DNA of 64,000 nucleotides from JAAFHI01 sp039793685. GTDB lineage: Bacteria; Acidobacteriota; Blastocatellia; Chloracidobacteriales; Chloracidobacteriaceae. Every line of letters begins with the position of its first letter. The first letter of the stretch is position 1. The stretch is from NCBI GenBank assembly GCA_039793685.1, contig JBDRAL010000086.1:62001-126000 (forward strand). The letters are read 5' to 3'. Shown here piece by piece: positions 25,801-33,625 of the stretch. The notes beneath the pieces are model-generated. The model saw only the letters and a list, made by a program, of their open reading frames with translations, was not told the origin of the DNA and ran no database searches. The translations under genes and the position numbers were made by a program.

Positions 25801-26228
25801 GCGGCCGGCCCGGTCCGTCGGCGGCCGGTGACTCCCAGCTCGTCCGGGTAAACGTCAACGGCGTCTTCACGACCATGGACCCGCGTTCCAACAACGGACA
25901 GTACTTCAGCCCGACGCTGTTCAACCGGAACGGATTGTCGGCCACTTCACTCGATCCGGTGACCAATGCGGCACTCCGCTCCTACGGCACACTGGGCCGG
26001 AATGCCATTCGCGGACCATCGCGGACCAACTTCGACCTTGCCATCGTGAAGGTCACGCCAATCATCAAGGAAAAGCTCAACTCGGAATTTCGGGCGGAGT
26101 TCTTCAACCTGCCCAATCTGGCCGAGTTCGGCAACCCGACCACCAACTTCACGAGCGCAACATTTGGCCGAATCACCACCACGGCCGATCCTCGCATCAT
26201 TCAGTTGGCATTGCGGTTCACCTTCTGA
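22845..26228 (+). CDS. Oar-like TonB-dependent outer-membrane receptor (second copy)
   Basis: The protein has 1127 residues. Signal peptide about 1-28 (MARTLTSRIGLVLALFFGLA). The carboxypeptidase-regulatory-like domain (about 30-115) reads GKVTGTITDQQGAVIAGAKV. The plug contains LPLNGRNVLQLALLQAGV and VTKSGTNRLHGSAYNYLRND, which are signature runs for this family. The barrel ends IIQLALRFTF. AGGAG lies 7 bases before the ATG. It is only distantly similar to the first copy in the barrel but closely similar in design. It stands alone between two terminators. Confidence 0.92.
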   Translation: MARTLTSRIGLVLALFFGLAMTGTAFGQDATGKVTGTITDQQGAVIAGAKVTVTNVATNISREATTDGNGNYQIPLIPIGTYVITVEANGFRKTVSAEEKLLINQTLRFDAKLEAGGGSEVVEVSTQTTPIETSNPTLGASVTERPILNLPLNGRNVLQLALLQAGVTETNPGNTGAGGFGVSGGRNDSVAFLLDGGNNNSLLNNGVVLNPNPDSIAEFRILTSNYTAEFGRNAGGVISVVTKSGTNRLHGSAYNYLRNDALNANTYFNNSTGTPREVLKRNQFGGTVGGPILIPGFINGKDRFFFFVSYQGQRQTQAQTSTNIPVFTPAELRGDFSASDPDRRQNVANFLNANPFFQANPASRNLGIIDPARINPVAQRYIQAGLIPSDPTGLRTFQSAGKSDSNELTTRLDFRLSDKDNISATLGFNRSPVTSPFSGTNVNGFPSTTKQNRYFSNIAYTRTFTPTFISEFRLTAQRLNTQQNFPANSNPGPSDLGINVTPDLVTGPPRLDFDTGMSIGYNPNGPATLINNTFGYTSTSTWTKGNHTIKFGGVYNAYQNNTVYAFYPVGNFFFYGSSGGSGTQVDLADFLLGLPDEYLQFGNAPSDIRSKSTSLFAQDEWRINKRLTLTYGLRYEYSQPKFDTRSRSFSLRQGQQSQVFINAPRGLLFPGDPGVPRGSNNSDFNDFAPRLGFAYSPFDSGKTSIRGGFGVFYDVLKGEDNLQFNGQAPFFGFADLFFAPPETITGTVPYFGAPFLNDLNNTPNSFPSRVPPRNIDFAAAGFLPAGGGGVYYVDRNLRTPYSYQYNLSIQHELVKDIVVEANYVGSQSRKLTGLVDANPYVLGTTTRTFNVGLPQTGFSYLPEFRNVGTGNYNALQLTVNKRPSSTRFIGTTYFTFGYTWSRTMDTGSGFRNRNASVPAYNPKLFYAAADFDLRHRVTFSGGWDVPFDKWFKPLPTLLTKGWSIYPILTYRTGFPLDIFAGFSQSGGRPGPSAAGDSQLVRVNVNGVFTTMDPRSNNGQYFSPTLFNRNGLSATSLDPVTNAALRSYGTLGRNAIRGPSRTNFDLAIVKVTPIIKEKLNSEFRAEFFNLPNLAEFGNPTTNFTSATFGRITTTADPRIIQLALRFTF

Positions 26229-26253
26229 GGAACTCCGGTAAATCCTCAAAGGG

Positions 26254-26287
26254 CGGGGAGCGTTTCGGCGCTCCCCGTATTTTTTTC
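26254..26287 (+). terminator. Rho-independent terminator after the second receptor
   Basis: A 9-bp stem (CGGGGAGCG at 26254-26262 with CGCTCCCCG at 26269-26277), a 6-base loop and then a run of T residues. Confidence 0.93.
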
Positions 26288-26423
26288 AGACTTTCGGAAT
26301 TCCCGAATCATCGTCAGGAAAAAAACCGTGCATTCGGGGAAACGAAGCGGAGAGAGCAACGTTTAATGTTACGATTCCCTCCGACCGGAAGACATTTCAA
26401 GCCTTCATTCAAGGAGAACCCAC

Positions 26424-26954
26424 GTGAAAGCTCTGGTACGCGGATTCATGATCGGCCTCGCAGCCGTTTTAATCCTGATCCCGGCAACCCTGACCAGCCA
26501 GGGGCAGATTCAACTGCAACGTCCGAAGGAAAAGCCGTTGCTGCCCAATCCCTACACGTTCAACATGTCGCGTGACGCCATTCTTGACGTGGTCAAACTG
26601 GTTTTGAGCGACCGTGAAATTCCCCTCGACCCGGCCCTGAGCGGCCAGAAACCGGGAGTCCTGTTCACCAAGCCCGTCGTCTTCACCAAGGGCGCACTTA
26701 CTTCCGGTTCAAATCTCGAATACGTCTCACGTCGCCCCGGCGGCGACAACCTCACCTGGGTCAAGGGACGCTTTTCCCTTCAGATCGAGGCGACACCGCT
26801 CGATCCCCAACGGACGAAACTGACGGTCTACGCCAAGATCGAGGGCGAATATCAAACCGATATCGGAACAAAATGGGTTGAGTGCCCTTCCAAGGGCGTG
26901 AAAGAAAACGACCTACTTGAAGCAATTCTGAAACAAATCGACGGCGGGAACTGA
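26424..26954 (+). CDS. Exported protein of unknown function
   Basis: The protein has 176 residues from a GTG start at 26424, supported by AAGGAG 7 bases upstream. Residues 1-28 are a signal peptide (MKALVRGFMIGLAAVLILIP). The mature part has alternating strands and helices (FNMSRDAILDVVKLVLSD, then the beta-rich GRFSLQIEATPLDPQRTKL). I do not recognise the family. Its stop is 4 bases before the next gene, so the two are almost certainly co-transcribed and may act together at the cell envelope. Confidence 0.7.
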   Translation: MKALVRGFMIGLAAVLILIPATLTSQGQIQLQRPKEKPLLPNPYTFNMSRDAILDVVKLVLSDREIPLDPALSGQKPGVLFTKPVVFTKGALTSGSNLEYVSRRPGGDNLTWVKGRFSLQIEATPLDPQRTKLTVYAKIEGEYQTDIGTKWVECPSKGVKENDLLEAILKQIDGGN

Positions 26955-26958
26955 TTCA

Positions 26959-28572
26959 ATGACGAATGGAATTTCCTTTTCTCCGGAATGCCTTGCGGTC
27001 GTGTTTGCCGCCTGGGGACTTTGGGCCACGGTGACCACGATCGTCATCGGAATCATGCTCATCGGCGCGGCCCTCATCTTCGCCCGGGCGCTCAAAAATG
27101 CGGCCGTTCCAAACGAGGAAGGTGACGAAGGCGACATGGGACTGCTTGGGATCACCAAACCCCTCGCCGAGGTCCAGCCCGCCCCCGTCCTTGAACCGGT
27201 GGTTCGGATGGCGGCGGCCGTTGCGCCCGAACCCGAGCCGCTCATTCCGGTGGAAATCATTCCCAAGGTGGAGTCCGCTCCCCTGCCGGTGACCGATGCA
27301 ATCACTGTTTCCGCGGCGGAACCCGTGACGGGCGAACAGGAAAAGGTCATTACGGACGAACTCCCGGCCATCGAGGTCGCCAACGTCTCTCAGGAATCGC
27401 TGATTGCACAACAAATTGCCCGGGAAATCGCCGAGCGACGTGCCCGGTTGAGCGCCCCCGAGGAACGGCCGGTCACCCAGATCGTTGCCCCGGTACGTCA
27501 AACCGGCGAACTCACCCCGCCGCCAGCCCCGCCGGAACGGGTCGAAGTATCAAGTGCAACCGCCCGCATCGACAGCCACACGGCCAAACTCCAGCCGAAG
27601 CCCGTCCTGAGCGAGCAGCTTCCCCCGTCGAACCGAAAACTCCGGCCGCCCACGCCTTCCACCCGCGAAATCCCTCAGTCGGCACCGAATGTCGCCGTCG
27701 CGGCCCCGGTGGCGGTATCCGCCGCCCCCGTGCGTTCCGAAACCGGCGACGTTTCCGACCGGCTCATTCCGGTTGAGCAGTTCCCCCGGATCACCACGCC
27801 GCTGACGGAAGCCGTCGGCCCGCGTCGGTCCGCCCAACCTATTGAAAAAGTGCCGAATTTCCTCGCCGAAGACGGCGGAATTGAAAACATCGGCTATGAA
27901 CGCCGCCGCCTTTTCCTTGGAATGGCCGTGGTCCTCGTTTTGTTTGCCGTGGTGTTTTCCATTTTCAACGCCTCCCTTCGAACCAAAATCTATGGGGCAA
28001 CCTTCGGCGAGCGGCTCGCCGCCATTCCTCGCGCCATTGGCTTCGAAGGGACACCGCCGCCGCCGCTCCCCGCCAAACTCGTTGAAATCAAGGAATTCGC
28101 GGCTTTTTACAAACCGAGCGACAAAAAGGACGTCCGCACCGTCGTCAAAACCGGCGTGGTGAAAAACATCGGTCCCGTCAAACTTGAGGGATTGCGCGTG
28201 GAAATCGAAATGTTTCCGCGCGAACCGAACCAGCCCCTCGAACTCCGGACCATTTTCCTCGTCCCGGCAGTTCTCGAACCTAATCAGGAAGGAAATTTCA
28301 AACTTGAGTTTTACGACAATCAGGTCAGCCGAATTTCCATCAAACGGGTTCTCGGCAGCGAAAAGGACGCTCAGGGGAACGAAGTGGTCAAGGAACTGAA
28401 AGGCGACCAGAAGATGGGAATGGAAGCCTCACCCGAAGCTCCGAAGGACAAGGAAGAAGATGCCAGAAAGAAATCGGCTTCCGACAAGGCCGCCGAAAAA
28501 CGGATGCAGCAAGCCTTCCCTGACGAAACCGTGAGTGGCGGGAAAACCGTCCACAAAAAGGGGAAGAAATAA
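26959..28572 (+). CDS. Two-span membrane protein with Pro-rich linker and FxLYD-like C-terminal domain
   Basis: The protein has 537 residues. A first membrane segment lies at about 20-46, followed by a long Pro/Ala/Val-rich low-complexity stretch (70-305) and a second membrane segment at about 314-335 (FLGMAVVLVLFAVVFSIF). The C-terminal part (about 365-465) resembles an FxLYD-type domain, with VKTGVVKNIGPVKLEGLRVE and an EPNQEGNFKLEF run. The tail is rich in Lys, Glu and Asp. It follows the exported 176-residue protein by 4 bases and ends before a bidirectional terminator. The function is unknown; a cell-envelope role is inferred only from topology. Confidence 0.7.
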   Translation: MTNGISFSPECLAVVFAAWGLWATVTTIVIGIMLIGAALIFARALKNAAVPNEEGDEGDMGLLGITKPLAEVQPAPVLEPVVRMAAAVAPEPEPLIPVEIIPKVESAPLPVTDAITVSAAEPVTGEQEKVITDELPAIEVANVSQESLIAQQIAREIAERRARLSAPEERPVTQIVAPVRQTGELTPPPAPPERVEVSSATARIDSHTAKLQPKPVLSEQLPPSNRKLRPPTPSTREIPQSAPNVAVAAPVAVSAAPVRSETGDVSDRLIPVEQFPRITTPLTEAVGPRRSAQPIEKVPNFLAEDGGIENIGYERRRLFLGMAVVLVLFAVVFSIFNASLRTKIYGATFGERLAAIPRAIGFEGTPPPPLPAKLVEIKEFAAFYKPSDKKDVRTVVKTGVVKNIGPVKLEGLRVEIEMFPREPNQPLELRTIFLVPAVLEPNQEGNFKLEFYDNQVSRISIKRVLGSEKDAQGNEVVKELKGDQKMGMEASPEAPKDKEEDARKKSASDKAAEKRMQQAFPDETVSGGKTVHKKGKK

Positions 28573-28613
28573 AACCGGCCGAGCCAATTTCTTTTCCCAT
28601 CCACGCGACATTC

Positions 28614-28662
28614 AAAAAAACAGACGCCATGCGACCGTACAGCCGCATGGCGTTTGTTTTTT
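28614..28662 (+). terminator. Bidirectional terminator between convergent genes
   Basis: A 10-bp stem (ACGCCATGCG at 28624-28633 with CGCATGGCGT at 28644-28653) is flanked by A-rich sequence on the left and a T-run on the right. It serves the membrane-protein gene and, in reverse, the double-glutaredoxin gene ending at 28706. Confidence 0.9.
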
Positions 28663-28705
28663 CCCATTTTGGGGTGACGCCCAGTTTGAGCGACGACGAA
28701 ATCCG

Positions 28706-29218
28706 TCAAAAGCCGACCACTCGGGCCAGCGCATTCGGTCCCGGGTTGAACATCACGACGTTTTCACCGACCCGCACCGTCGGGACGACCCGGCGGCCGC
28801 CGCTCCAGCGCATAATGCTCTCGGGCGCGCCGGGCGTCGTTTCGATATCGACCTTGCGGTAGGAAACCCCCTTCCGGTCGAGCGCACTTTCCAGCACCCG
28901 GCAATCCGGACACCAATTCGCGCTAAACACCTCCAGCGGTTCGGAAGCCAGCGGCGCATCGGCGACGCCCTCAACGAAAAGCCGGGCCAGGACCGCCGGA
29001 GTCGGATTGAAGAACAACGACCGGATTTTTTCCCCGACGCGGACCAGCGGGAAGACGCCCGCGCGCCCGTCGGTCCATTTCGCGACGTTTTCAGCCGCCG
29101 CCGCGTCCTCCCGGATGTCCACCACCGTGAACGAAAGTTTCAAGCCTTCGAAAAAGGTTGTCAGCGCGGCGGTTGCCGCCGCGTTCGTACCGTCGTGATA
29201 CAGAAAAATCGCTTCCAT
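28706..29218 (-). CDS. Double glutaredoxin-domain protein, first domain lacking cysteines
   Basis: The protein has 170 residues from the ATG at 29218 (AGGTGA upstream; a TTG at 29227 is possible). Residues 85-170 form a glutaredoxin/mycoredoxin-type domain with redox motif WCPDC. The cis-Pro run (RRVVPTVRVGE) is also present. Residues 1-80 repeat the same fold (EAIFLYHDGTN, VVDIREDA, GVFPLVRVGE), but the CxxC position reads DGTN. This is therefore an internal duplication whose first half has lost the thiols. The active half may reduce mixed disulfides; the first may bind a partner. No signal peptide is seen. Confidence 0.83.
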   Translation of the reverse strand: MEAIFLYHDGTNAAATAALTTFFEGLKLSFTVVDIREDAAAAENVAKWTDGRAGVFPLVRVGEKIRSLFFNPTPAVLARLFVEGVADAPLASEPLEVFSANWCPDCRVLESALDRKGVSYRKVDIETTPGAPESIMRWSGGRRVVPTVRVGENVVMFNPGPNALARVVGF

Positions 29219-29380
29219 CCCGTTCAATCACCTTTCGGAAAATACGTTGGCTTTCGGATACTGCACCGGGGGCCGATTTGTCACGACGGTTTTCCCGAAG
29301 AAAGCCGAAAGAATTGACAGCCGGTGGTTTGGAGCCTAGGATGAACCGAATCCTCGAAAAGCAGTCATTTCAGGTGACTT

Positions 29381-29899
29381 ATGGCGTACTCAACTGACAG
29401 CCGAAAGACCGCCGGCCCCGCGCCCCGGGAGTTCGGGGGCGTGATAATCCCCGACAAGCTTTATTTCAAGATCGGCGAAGTCTGCGACATTGTGGGCGTG
29501 GAACCGCACGTCCTGCGCTATTGGGAACAGGAATTCCCGCAACTGACGCCGCAGAAGAACTCAGCGGGCCAGCGGGTCTACCGCAAGAAAGATGTTGAAG
29601 TTGCCCTTCGCATCAAGGCGTTGCGCGAGGAGGAAGGTTTCACCATCGCCGGGGCCAAAAAGCGACTCGCCGCCGAACGCGGCTCCGCTTCCAAACTCAA
29701 GGTCGTTCCCATCGAACGGTCGCCCGATTTCCAGAAGGCGGAAATCCCCCCGGTCATCGAGGAATTGGTTGCCGACGTCGAGCCGGAAACCATCGAAACC
29801 GCCGCTGCCATCCCTCGCCCGGCTCTTTCGGCCGACTCCCTTGCCGCCCTCCGCCGGATTCGCGCGGAACTTGAAGATGTCCTGGCAATGCTGAAGTAG
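29381..29899 (+). CDS. MerR-family transcriptional regulator
   Basis: The protein has 172 residues; ATG at 29381, AGGTGA just upstream. The winged-helix DNA-binding part (about 26-95) reads KLYFKIGEVCDIVGVEPHVL, then RYWEQEFPQLTP and GQRVYRKKDVEVALRIKAL, and is canonical for the MlrA/CarA-like branch. The C-terminal half is acidic with no recognisable ligand-binding domain and ends in a short helix that probably dimerises (SLAALRRIRAELEDVLAML). No target is evident; the upstream gene is divergent (glutaredoxin-like). The TAG stop is the first part of a heptad array. Confidence 0.88.
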   Translation: MAYSTDSRKTAGPAPREFGGVIIPDKLYFKIGEVCDIVGVEPHVLRYWEQEFPQLTPQKNSAGQRVYRKKDVEVALRIKALREEEGFTIAGAKKRLAAERGSASKLKVVPIERSPDFQKAEIPPVIEELVADVEPETIETAAAIPRPALSADSLAALRRIRAELEDVLAMLK

Positions 29900-30017
29900 T
29901 CGCCAGCAGTCAGTGGCCAGCGGTCAGTTCAATTCTTATCCGCCAAACCTGCCCTCAAAAATTTGTCCACCCCTGTAGTCGCCCTCACTGGCTTCCGGCC
30001 ACTGACTGCTGGCCACT
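29898..30017. repeat. Inverted pair of heptad arrays (AGTGGCC type) between convergent genes
   Basis: Four 7-mers (AGTCGCC, AGCAGTC, AGTGGCC, AGCGGTC) at 29898-29925 begin inside the MerR stop codon. In reverse orientation, 29983-30017 carries CCTCACT, GGCTTCC, GGCCACT, GACTGCT and GGCCACT. A 17-base stretch (GCCAGCAGTCAGTGGCC) is exactly repeated in inverted form. The right array encodes the last residues and stop of the adjacent minus-strand protein. Confidence 0.87.
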
Positions 30018-30662
30018 GATCCGCAGCCGGTTCAGCGCCGTCGTGCCCCCCGGAAGCTCCTGAAAGAAGGCATTGACCAGCGCGCCTGGCGCTTCGAGCA
30101 AGGCGCGAATTTCTTCCCGCTCGTATTCATTCAGTTCCGGGATTCTTGAAAGGTGAAACGTCCTGATTTCACCGTCGGTCGTCCGCAGGGAAATCGCTCC
30201 GGCCAGAAATTCATCCAGTTCAAGCGAAACCACGCTTCCGGTGACTTCCAGAACCGGCAACTCGTTATCCCGGACATTCAGGTTATCAACCGTTCGCCAG
30301 CCATTGACGATGGCCCGGCTCAAAAAGGGCTTTCCAACCGAAAACCTTGGCGCGCGAACCGGCTGCCCGTCGTTCAGCCCGCTCCGGGTCATCGAAACGA
30401 CAATCGGAGACATCAACAGTCCGCCGACCACCACGGAGGCCACCCCCGCCCGAACGTGGAAGTGATTCAGAGGGGAAGAATTCCCGAATAGAGAAAAAAC
30501 AGGGCGAGTCGGTACCGGCGCGGGCGGATTCCAGACCGGAATCATCCCCAGTACATCCGCGCAGCGCAAACATTGGCCAGTCGCCGGGTCGAAAAGATCC
30601 GCCTGATGGCAGATTTCGCACCGCGACGGAAGATGCTCGTTTCGAATCCGAAAGTGATCCAT
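29985..30662 (-). CDS. Zinc-ribbon membrane protein, paralogue A of three
   Basis: The protein has 225 residues; the ATG at 30662 is preceded by GGGAGG. The N-terminus FRIRNEHLPSRCEICHQADL carries a C-x2-C-x12-C-x2-C zinc ribbon (C15, C18, C31, C34). One membrane segment lies at about 72-92, followed by a soluble beta-rich domain of about 110 residues. The same layout, with near-identical zinc ribbons, is seen in the next two genes. The C-terminal residues (SGQQSVAGSQ) are encoded by a heptad repeat, so the gene end has probably been replaced or extended by the repeat. Unknown family. Confidence 0.75.
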   Translation of the reverse strand: MDHFRIRNEHLPSRCEICHQADLFDPATGQCLRCADVLGMIPVWNPPAPVPTRPVFSLFGNSSPLNHFHVRAGVASVVVGGLLMSPIVVSMTRSGLNDGQPVRAPRFSVGKPFLSRAIVNGWRTVDNLNVRDNELPVLEVTGSVVSLELDEFLAGAISLRTTDGEIRTFHLSRIPELNEYEREEIRALLEAPGALVNAFFQELPGGTTALNRLRISGQQSVAGSQ

Positions 30663-30688
30663 CCGGCCTCCCTCGGTTTTTTCGAAGT

Positions 30689-31405
30689 TCAGGATTGTGG
30701 AAGTTCATCGCCACGAAAAGGCGTTTCGCGACTGATGATCCGGGAAACGAAAAGGATTTCAAGGGTCGAATCGTACTGCCCGGTGAGATAAACGTAATTT
30801 CCGATACCCAACGGATTCCTGGACTCCATCGGTTGGCACCGCTGAAAGGTTTGGGACTGGACACGGAATTCCCCAATTCGAGGGCAGAAACAGGTGAGTT
30901 CACGTTCTCCAATTCGAATCCGAAAACGGTTCCCGGAAAGAATTCCCCCGGAGACGGTCACACCACCTTCGATTATTTTCCCCTGAACCCATTCGTAACG
31001 GATTCCGGACTGTCTTTCGGCCTCGCTGAGCATTCCTGAAATTTCCACTTCATTTTCACGGACGGAAATCACAGGAGCAGGTTTATTGACGATTGGCGGT
31101 TCAAAAACTTTCGACTGAAGGGACGGGGAGGTTCGGATTGGACGAAATACTTCACTGACGAAAACAGAAATTGAAACTCCCCCGGCGAGAACGAACAAAA
31201 CGCTAAAGATTTTCAGTCGAGCGAAAAGGAATCGTCGTCTGAATCCACTCCCGATTTTTGCTGAATTCGACGCATTCGCGACGACCGAAACGGAGATTTC
31301 CGCACAACGGGCGCATTTCCCGATTTCGGGATTGAACAGGTCGGCCTGATGGCAGATTTCGCACCGCGACGGTAAATGCTCATTTCGAATCTGAAACACG
31401 GTCAT
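30689..31405 (-). CDS. Zinc-ribbon membrane protein, paralogue B of three
   Basis: The protein has 238 residues from the ATG at 31405, which has GGAGG 3 bases upstream; a TTG at 31420 overlaps the stop of the preceding gene. The N-terminus FQIRNEHLPSRCEICHQADL is almost identical to paralogue A, with the second Cys pair in KCARC. One membrane helix lies at about 65-88. The periplasmic or cytoplasmic tail contains extra Cys residues (LTCFCPRIGE) not present in A. It ends with LTGQYDSTLEILFVSRII, matching the EGHWDSSTQMILVDRIV run of paralogue C. Tandem duplication is evident. Confidence 0.75.
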   Translation of the reverse strand: MTVFQIRNEHLPSRCEICHQADLFNPEIGKCARCAEISVSVVANASNSAKIGSGFRRRFLFARLKIFSVLFVLAGGVSISVFVSEVFRPIRTSPSLQSKVFEPPIVNKPAPVISVRENEVEISGMLSEAERQSGIRYEWVQGKIIEGGVTVSGGILSGNRFRIRIGERELTCFCPRIGEFRVQSQTFQRCQPMESRNPLGIGNYVYLTGQYDSTLEILFVSRIISRETPFRGDELPQS

Positions 31406-31416
31406 TCGCCTCCAGT

Positions 31417-32163
31417 TCAAAATTGGGACACGGCATTGGTTCTTTTTGGCTTCTGTTCTGAAGGGGCTTTCGCGGGTGGCGACTTTTTCACGGGATGAAA
31501 CACGATTCGGTCAACCAGAATCATTTGAGTGGAAGAATCCCAGTGGCCCTCAATGGTAACCGGCGTTCTTTCGGAAAGCAGGTCCCGAATTCGGCCTTGG
31601 TCCCTTGCGGAAAGCCGGTCCAACCGCGGAAGAAAACAATCCGGGTCGTCATCACCGACCTTGAGTCGAACCTTGACCCCTTCGATATTACCGACTTTCT
31701 TCGTGAAAGATTCCTGAATGGGAACCCCGGAAAACGATTCGAAATGCAGTAAAAATTCGGGCTTGGCATCAGCCAGAAGTCCATTGACTTCAAGAGTTTG
31801 ATCCGGTCCGACCGAAATCCGTGGGTCTCCCCCTTCGGGCGTAAGAACATCCAGAAGGGGGCGCATTCCAAGTTCATATGCCAAAGAGAAGTTCTCCTGA
31901 ACAAAAGGAACGACAAAAAAACCAAAACCAAAGATGGCAAAAAGGAAAAGAAAAAGGACAAAAACCGCCCGCCAGCCGGTCAGCCAGAACATCCGCTCCC
32001 ACAATGGCATCCGGCCGGTTCTGACGGATTGTGGAGCGATTTGTGGAAGTGGCACGCCCTCGCACCGCCCGCAACGGCCCGACACCGCGTCGAAAAGGTC
32101 GGCCTGATGGCAAATGTCACACCGCGTCGCGGTCAGTTCACGGATTACCTGAAACGTCGGCAC
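31417..32163 (-). CDS. Zinc-ribbon membrane protein, paralogue C of three
   Basis: The protein has 248 residues from a GTG at 32163 with GGGGAG 6 bases upstream. The zinc ribbon is RCDICHQADLFDAVSGRCGR with a further Cys. A long hydrophobic segment (about 62-88; VFVLFLFLFAIFGFGFFVV) follows, then a domain of about 140 residues and a basic Pro-rich tail. It is the first gene of the three-gene minus-strand set C-B-A, with start/stop contact to B. The most divergent N-terminus of the three suggests it split off earliest. Function unknown. Confidence 0.75.
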   Translation of the reverse strand: MPTFQVIRELTATRCDICHQADLFDAVSGRCGRCEGVPLPQIAPQSVRTGRMPLWERMFWLTGWRAVFVLFLFLFAIFGFGFFVVPFVQENFSLAYELGMRPLLDVLTPEGGDPRISVGPDQTLEVNGLLADAKPEFLLHFESFSGVPIQESFTKKVGNIEGVKVRLKVGDDDPDCFLPRLDRLSARDQGRIRDLLSERTPVTIEGHWDSSTQMILVDRIVFHPVKKSPPAKAPSEQKPKRTNAVSQF

Positions 32164-32208
32164 GTCTTACTCCCCAGGCAAAGTTCAAGGAAACGGAGGT
32201 CCGAAATT

Positions 32209-32236
32209 CTCCACTCTCAATTCTCAATTCTCAATT
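32209..32236. repeat. Heptad array (CTCAATT type)
   Basis: Four consecutive 7-mers (CTCCACT, then CTCAATT three times) lie at the 3' end of the P450 gene. The P450 TGA stop at 32231-32233 is inside the array. Confidence 0.82.
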
Positions 32237-33625
32237 TCCCATCGCCCGTCGCTCCAACGTCACCCTGACCCCGTGCTTGGGTCGCAGCGTGAACATTTCA
32301 TCGAATTCAATCGGATGCCCCGGCACGAGTTTGAACCGGTACCGCTGGACGAGATCGGCAATGATGAGCGTTGCCTCCATCAGCGCGAACTGGTTGCCGA
32401 TGCAGACGCGATGACCGCCGCCGAACGGAAAATAGGCGAACTGCGGCCGTTTTGCCGAACGCTCGGGCGAAAACCGCTCGGGATCGAATCTTTCCGGATC
32501 GTCCCAGAACTCCGGGTGACGGTGCGTGATGAACTGGTTTAGGGCGACAAGTGTTTTACCCGGAATGTGATAGCCGCCGATTTCGTCGTCGTTGATCGCC
32601 TCGCGCGGCAGCCCCCACGCGGGCGGGTAGAGCCGCATGGTTTCCTCGACGACCATCCGCGTGTAGGGCAACTGGCGCAGGTGTTCGACCGTCGGTTCGC
32701 CGCCGCGCAGCGCCGCCGACACCTCGTCGTAAAGCTTTTCCGCAATCTCCGGATGCTGTGTCAGAACGTAAAACGTCCACGAAAGCGTCACCGCCGTCGT
32801 TTCATGCCCGGCAAGCAGGAGCGTGATGACTTCATCCCGAAGCTGGAGGTCGCTCATGCCCTCGCCGGTTTCCTCGTCGCGGGCATTCATCAGCATCGAA
32901 AGCAGGTCGCCCGTATCGGCGGCGGATTTCCGGCGACGTTCGATGATTTCATAAACCACTGAATCGAGGTGTTTTCTCGATTTCAAAAAAGCGCGATTGG
33001 AAGGCGTCGGAACCCACAACGGCACGGGGACCACCGGGCGCATCTTCATCCCGACGAACTCGAAGGCCACCCGCAGCGCGTGCCCGAAGGCGTCCGCCTC
33101 GCCGTCCACATTGGTTGAAAACAGCGTCAGCCCGGCGACCGAGAGCGTCAGTTTCGCCATGTCGTCGGCGATGTCGAATGCCGCGCCGCTTTTCGCGAGT
33201 TCATCCCAGCGCGGCATCAGCTTGCGGGTTTCCGCGACCATCGTTTCGCCCAAGCCCATCAGCCGCTGCCGGTGGAACGCGGGTTGGGCCAGTTTGCGCT
33301 GCCGCCGCCAGAAATCGCCGTCGCTCGTCAGCAACCCGTTGCCGGTAATCAGGCCAATCGGACCGTCAAACACCTTCCCTTTCCGGTAGTTCTGCTGATT
33401 CCGGACCAGAATGTGTTCGACGTGATGGGGATTCAGAACGAGATGCCAGTAGAGGCCGGGCAGCCCGCGAAACCGGATGACGTCGCCGTAATCCCTGAAG
33501 CACTGCCGATAAAAGGGCAGAATCCCCCGGCGAATGTTCAGAAAACTTCCGAAGAGCCAGTTTCCGCGCGGTCCCGGCGCATGCCGCCGCCCCGCGTCCG
33601 GTTTGCGTTCCAGAACGGCTTCCAT
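32231..33625 (-). CDS. Cytochrome P450
   Basis: This heme-thiolate monooxygenase has 464 residues. The heme-binding run FGGGHRVCIG places the ligand cysteine at C408. The oxygen-activating I-helix motif is AGHETTAVTL, the K-helix ExxR is EETMR, and FDPERF with PFGGGH gives the meander. The start ATG at 33625 has GGAG 6 bases upstream; an ATG 12 bases earlier lacks such a site. No ferredoxin or reductase gene is adjacent, so partner proteins must be encoded elsewhere. The sequence resembles the bacterial class with eukaryote-like (CYP102/CYP4-like) features, but the substrate cannot be inferred. Confidence 0.95.
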   Translation of the reverse strand: MEAVLERKPDAGRRHAPGPRGNWLFGSFLNIRRGILPFYRQCFRDYGDVIRFRGLPGLYWHLVLNPHHVEHILVRNQQNYRKGKVFDGPIGLITGNGLLTSDGDFWRRQRKLAQPAFHRQRLMGLGETMVAETRKLMPRWDELAKSGAAFDIADDMAKLTLSVAGLTLFSTNVDGEADAFGHALRVAFEFVGMKMRPVVPVPLWVPTPSNRAFLKSRKHLDSVVYEIIERRRKSAADTGDLLSMLMNARDEETGEGMSDLQLRDEVITLLLAGHETTAVTLSWTFYVLTQHPEIAEKLYDEVSAALRGGEPTVEHLRQLPYTRMVVEETMRLYPPAWGLPREAINDDEIGGYHIPGKTLVALNQFITHRHPEFWDDPERFDPERFSPERSAKRPQFAYFPFGGGHRVCIGNQFALMEATLIIADLVQRYRFKLVPGHPIEFDEMFTLRPKHGVRVTLERRAMGN

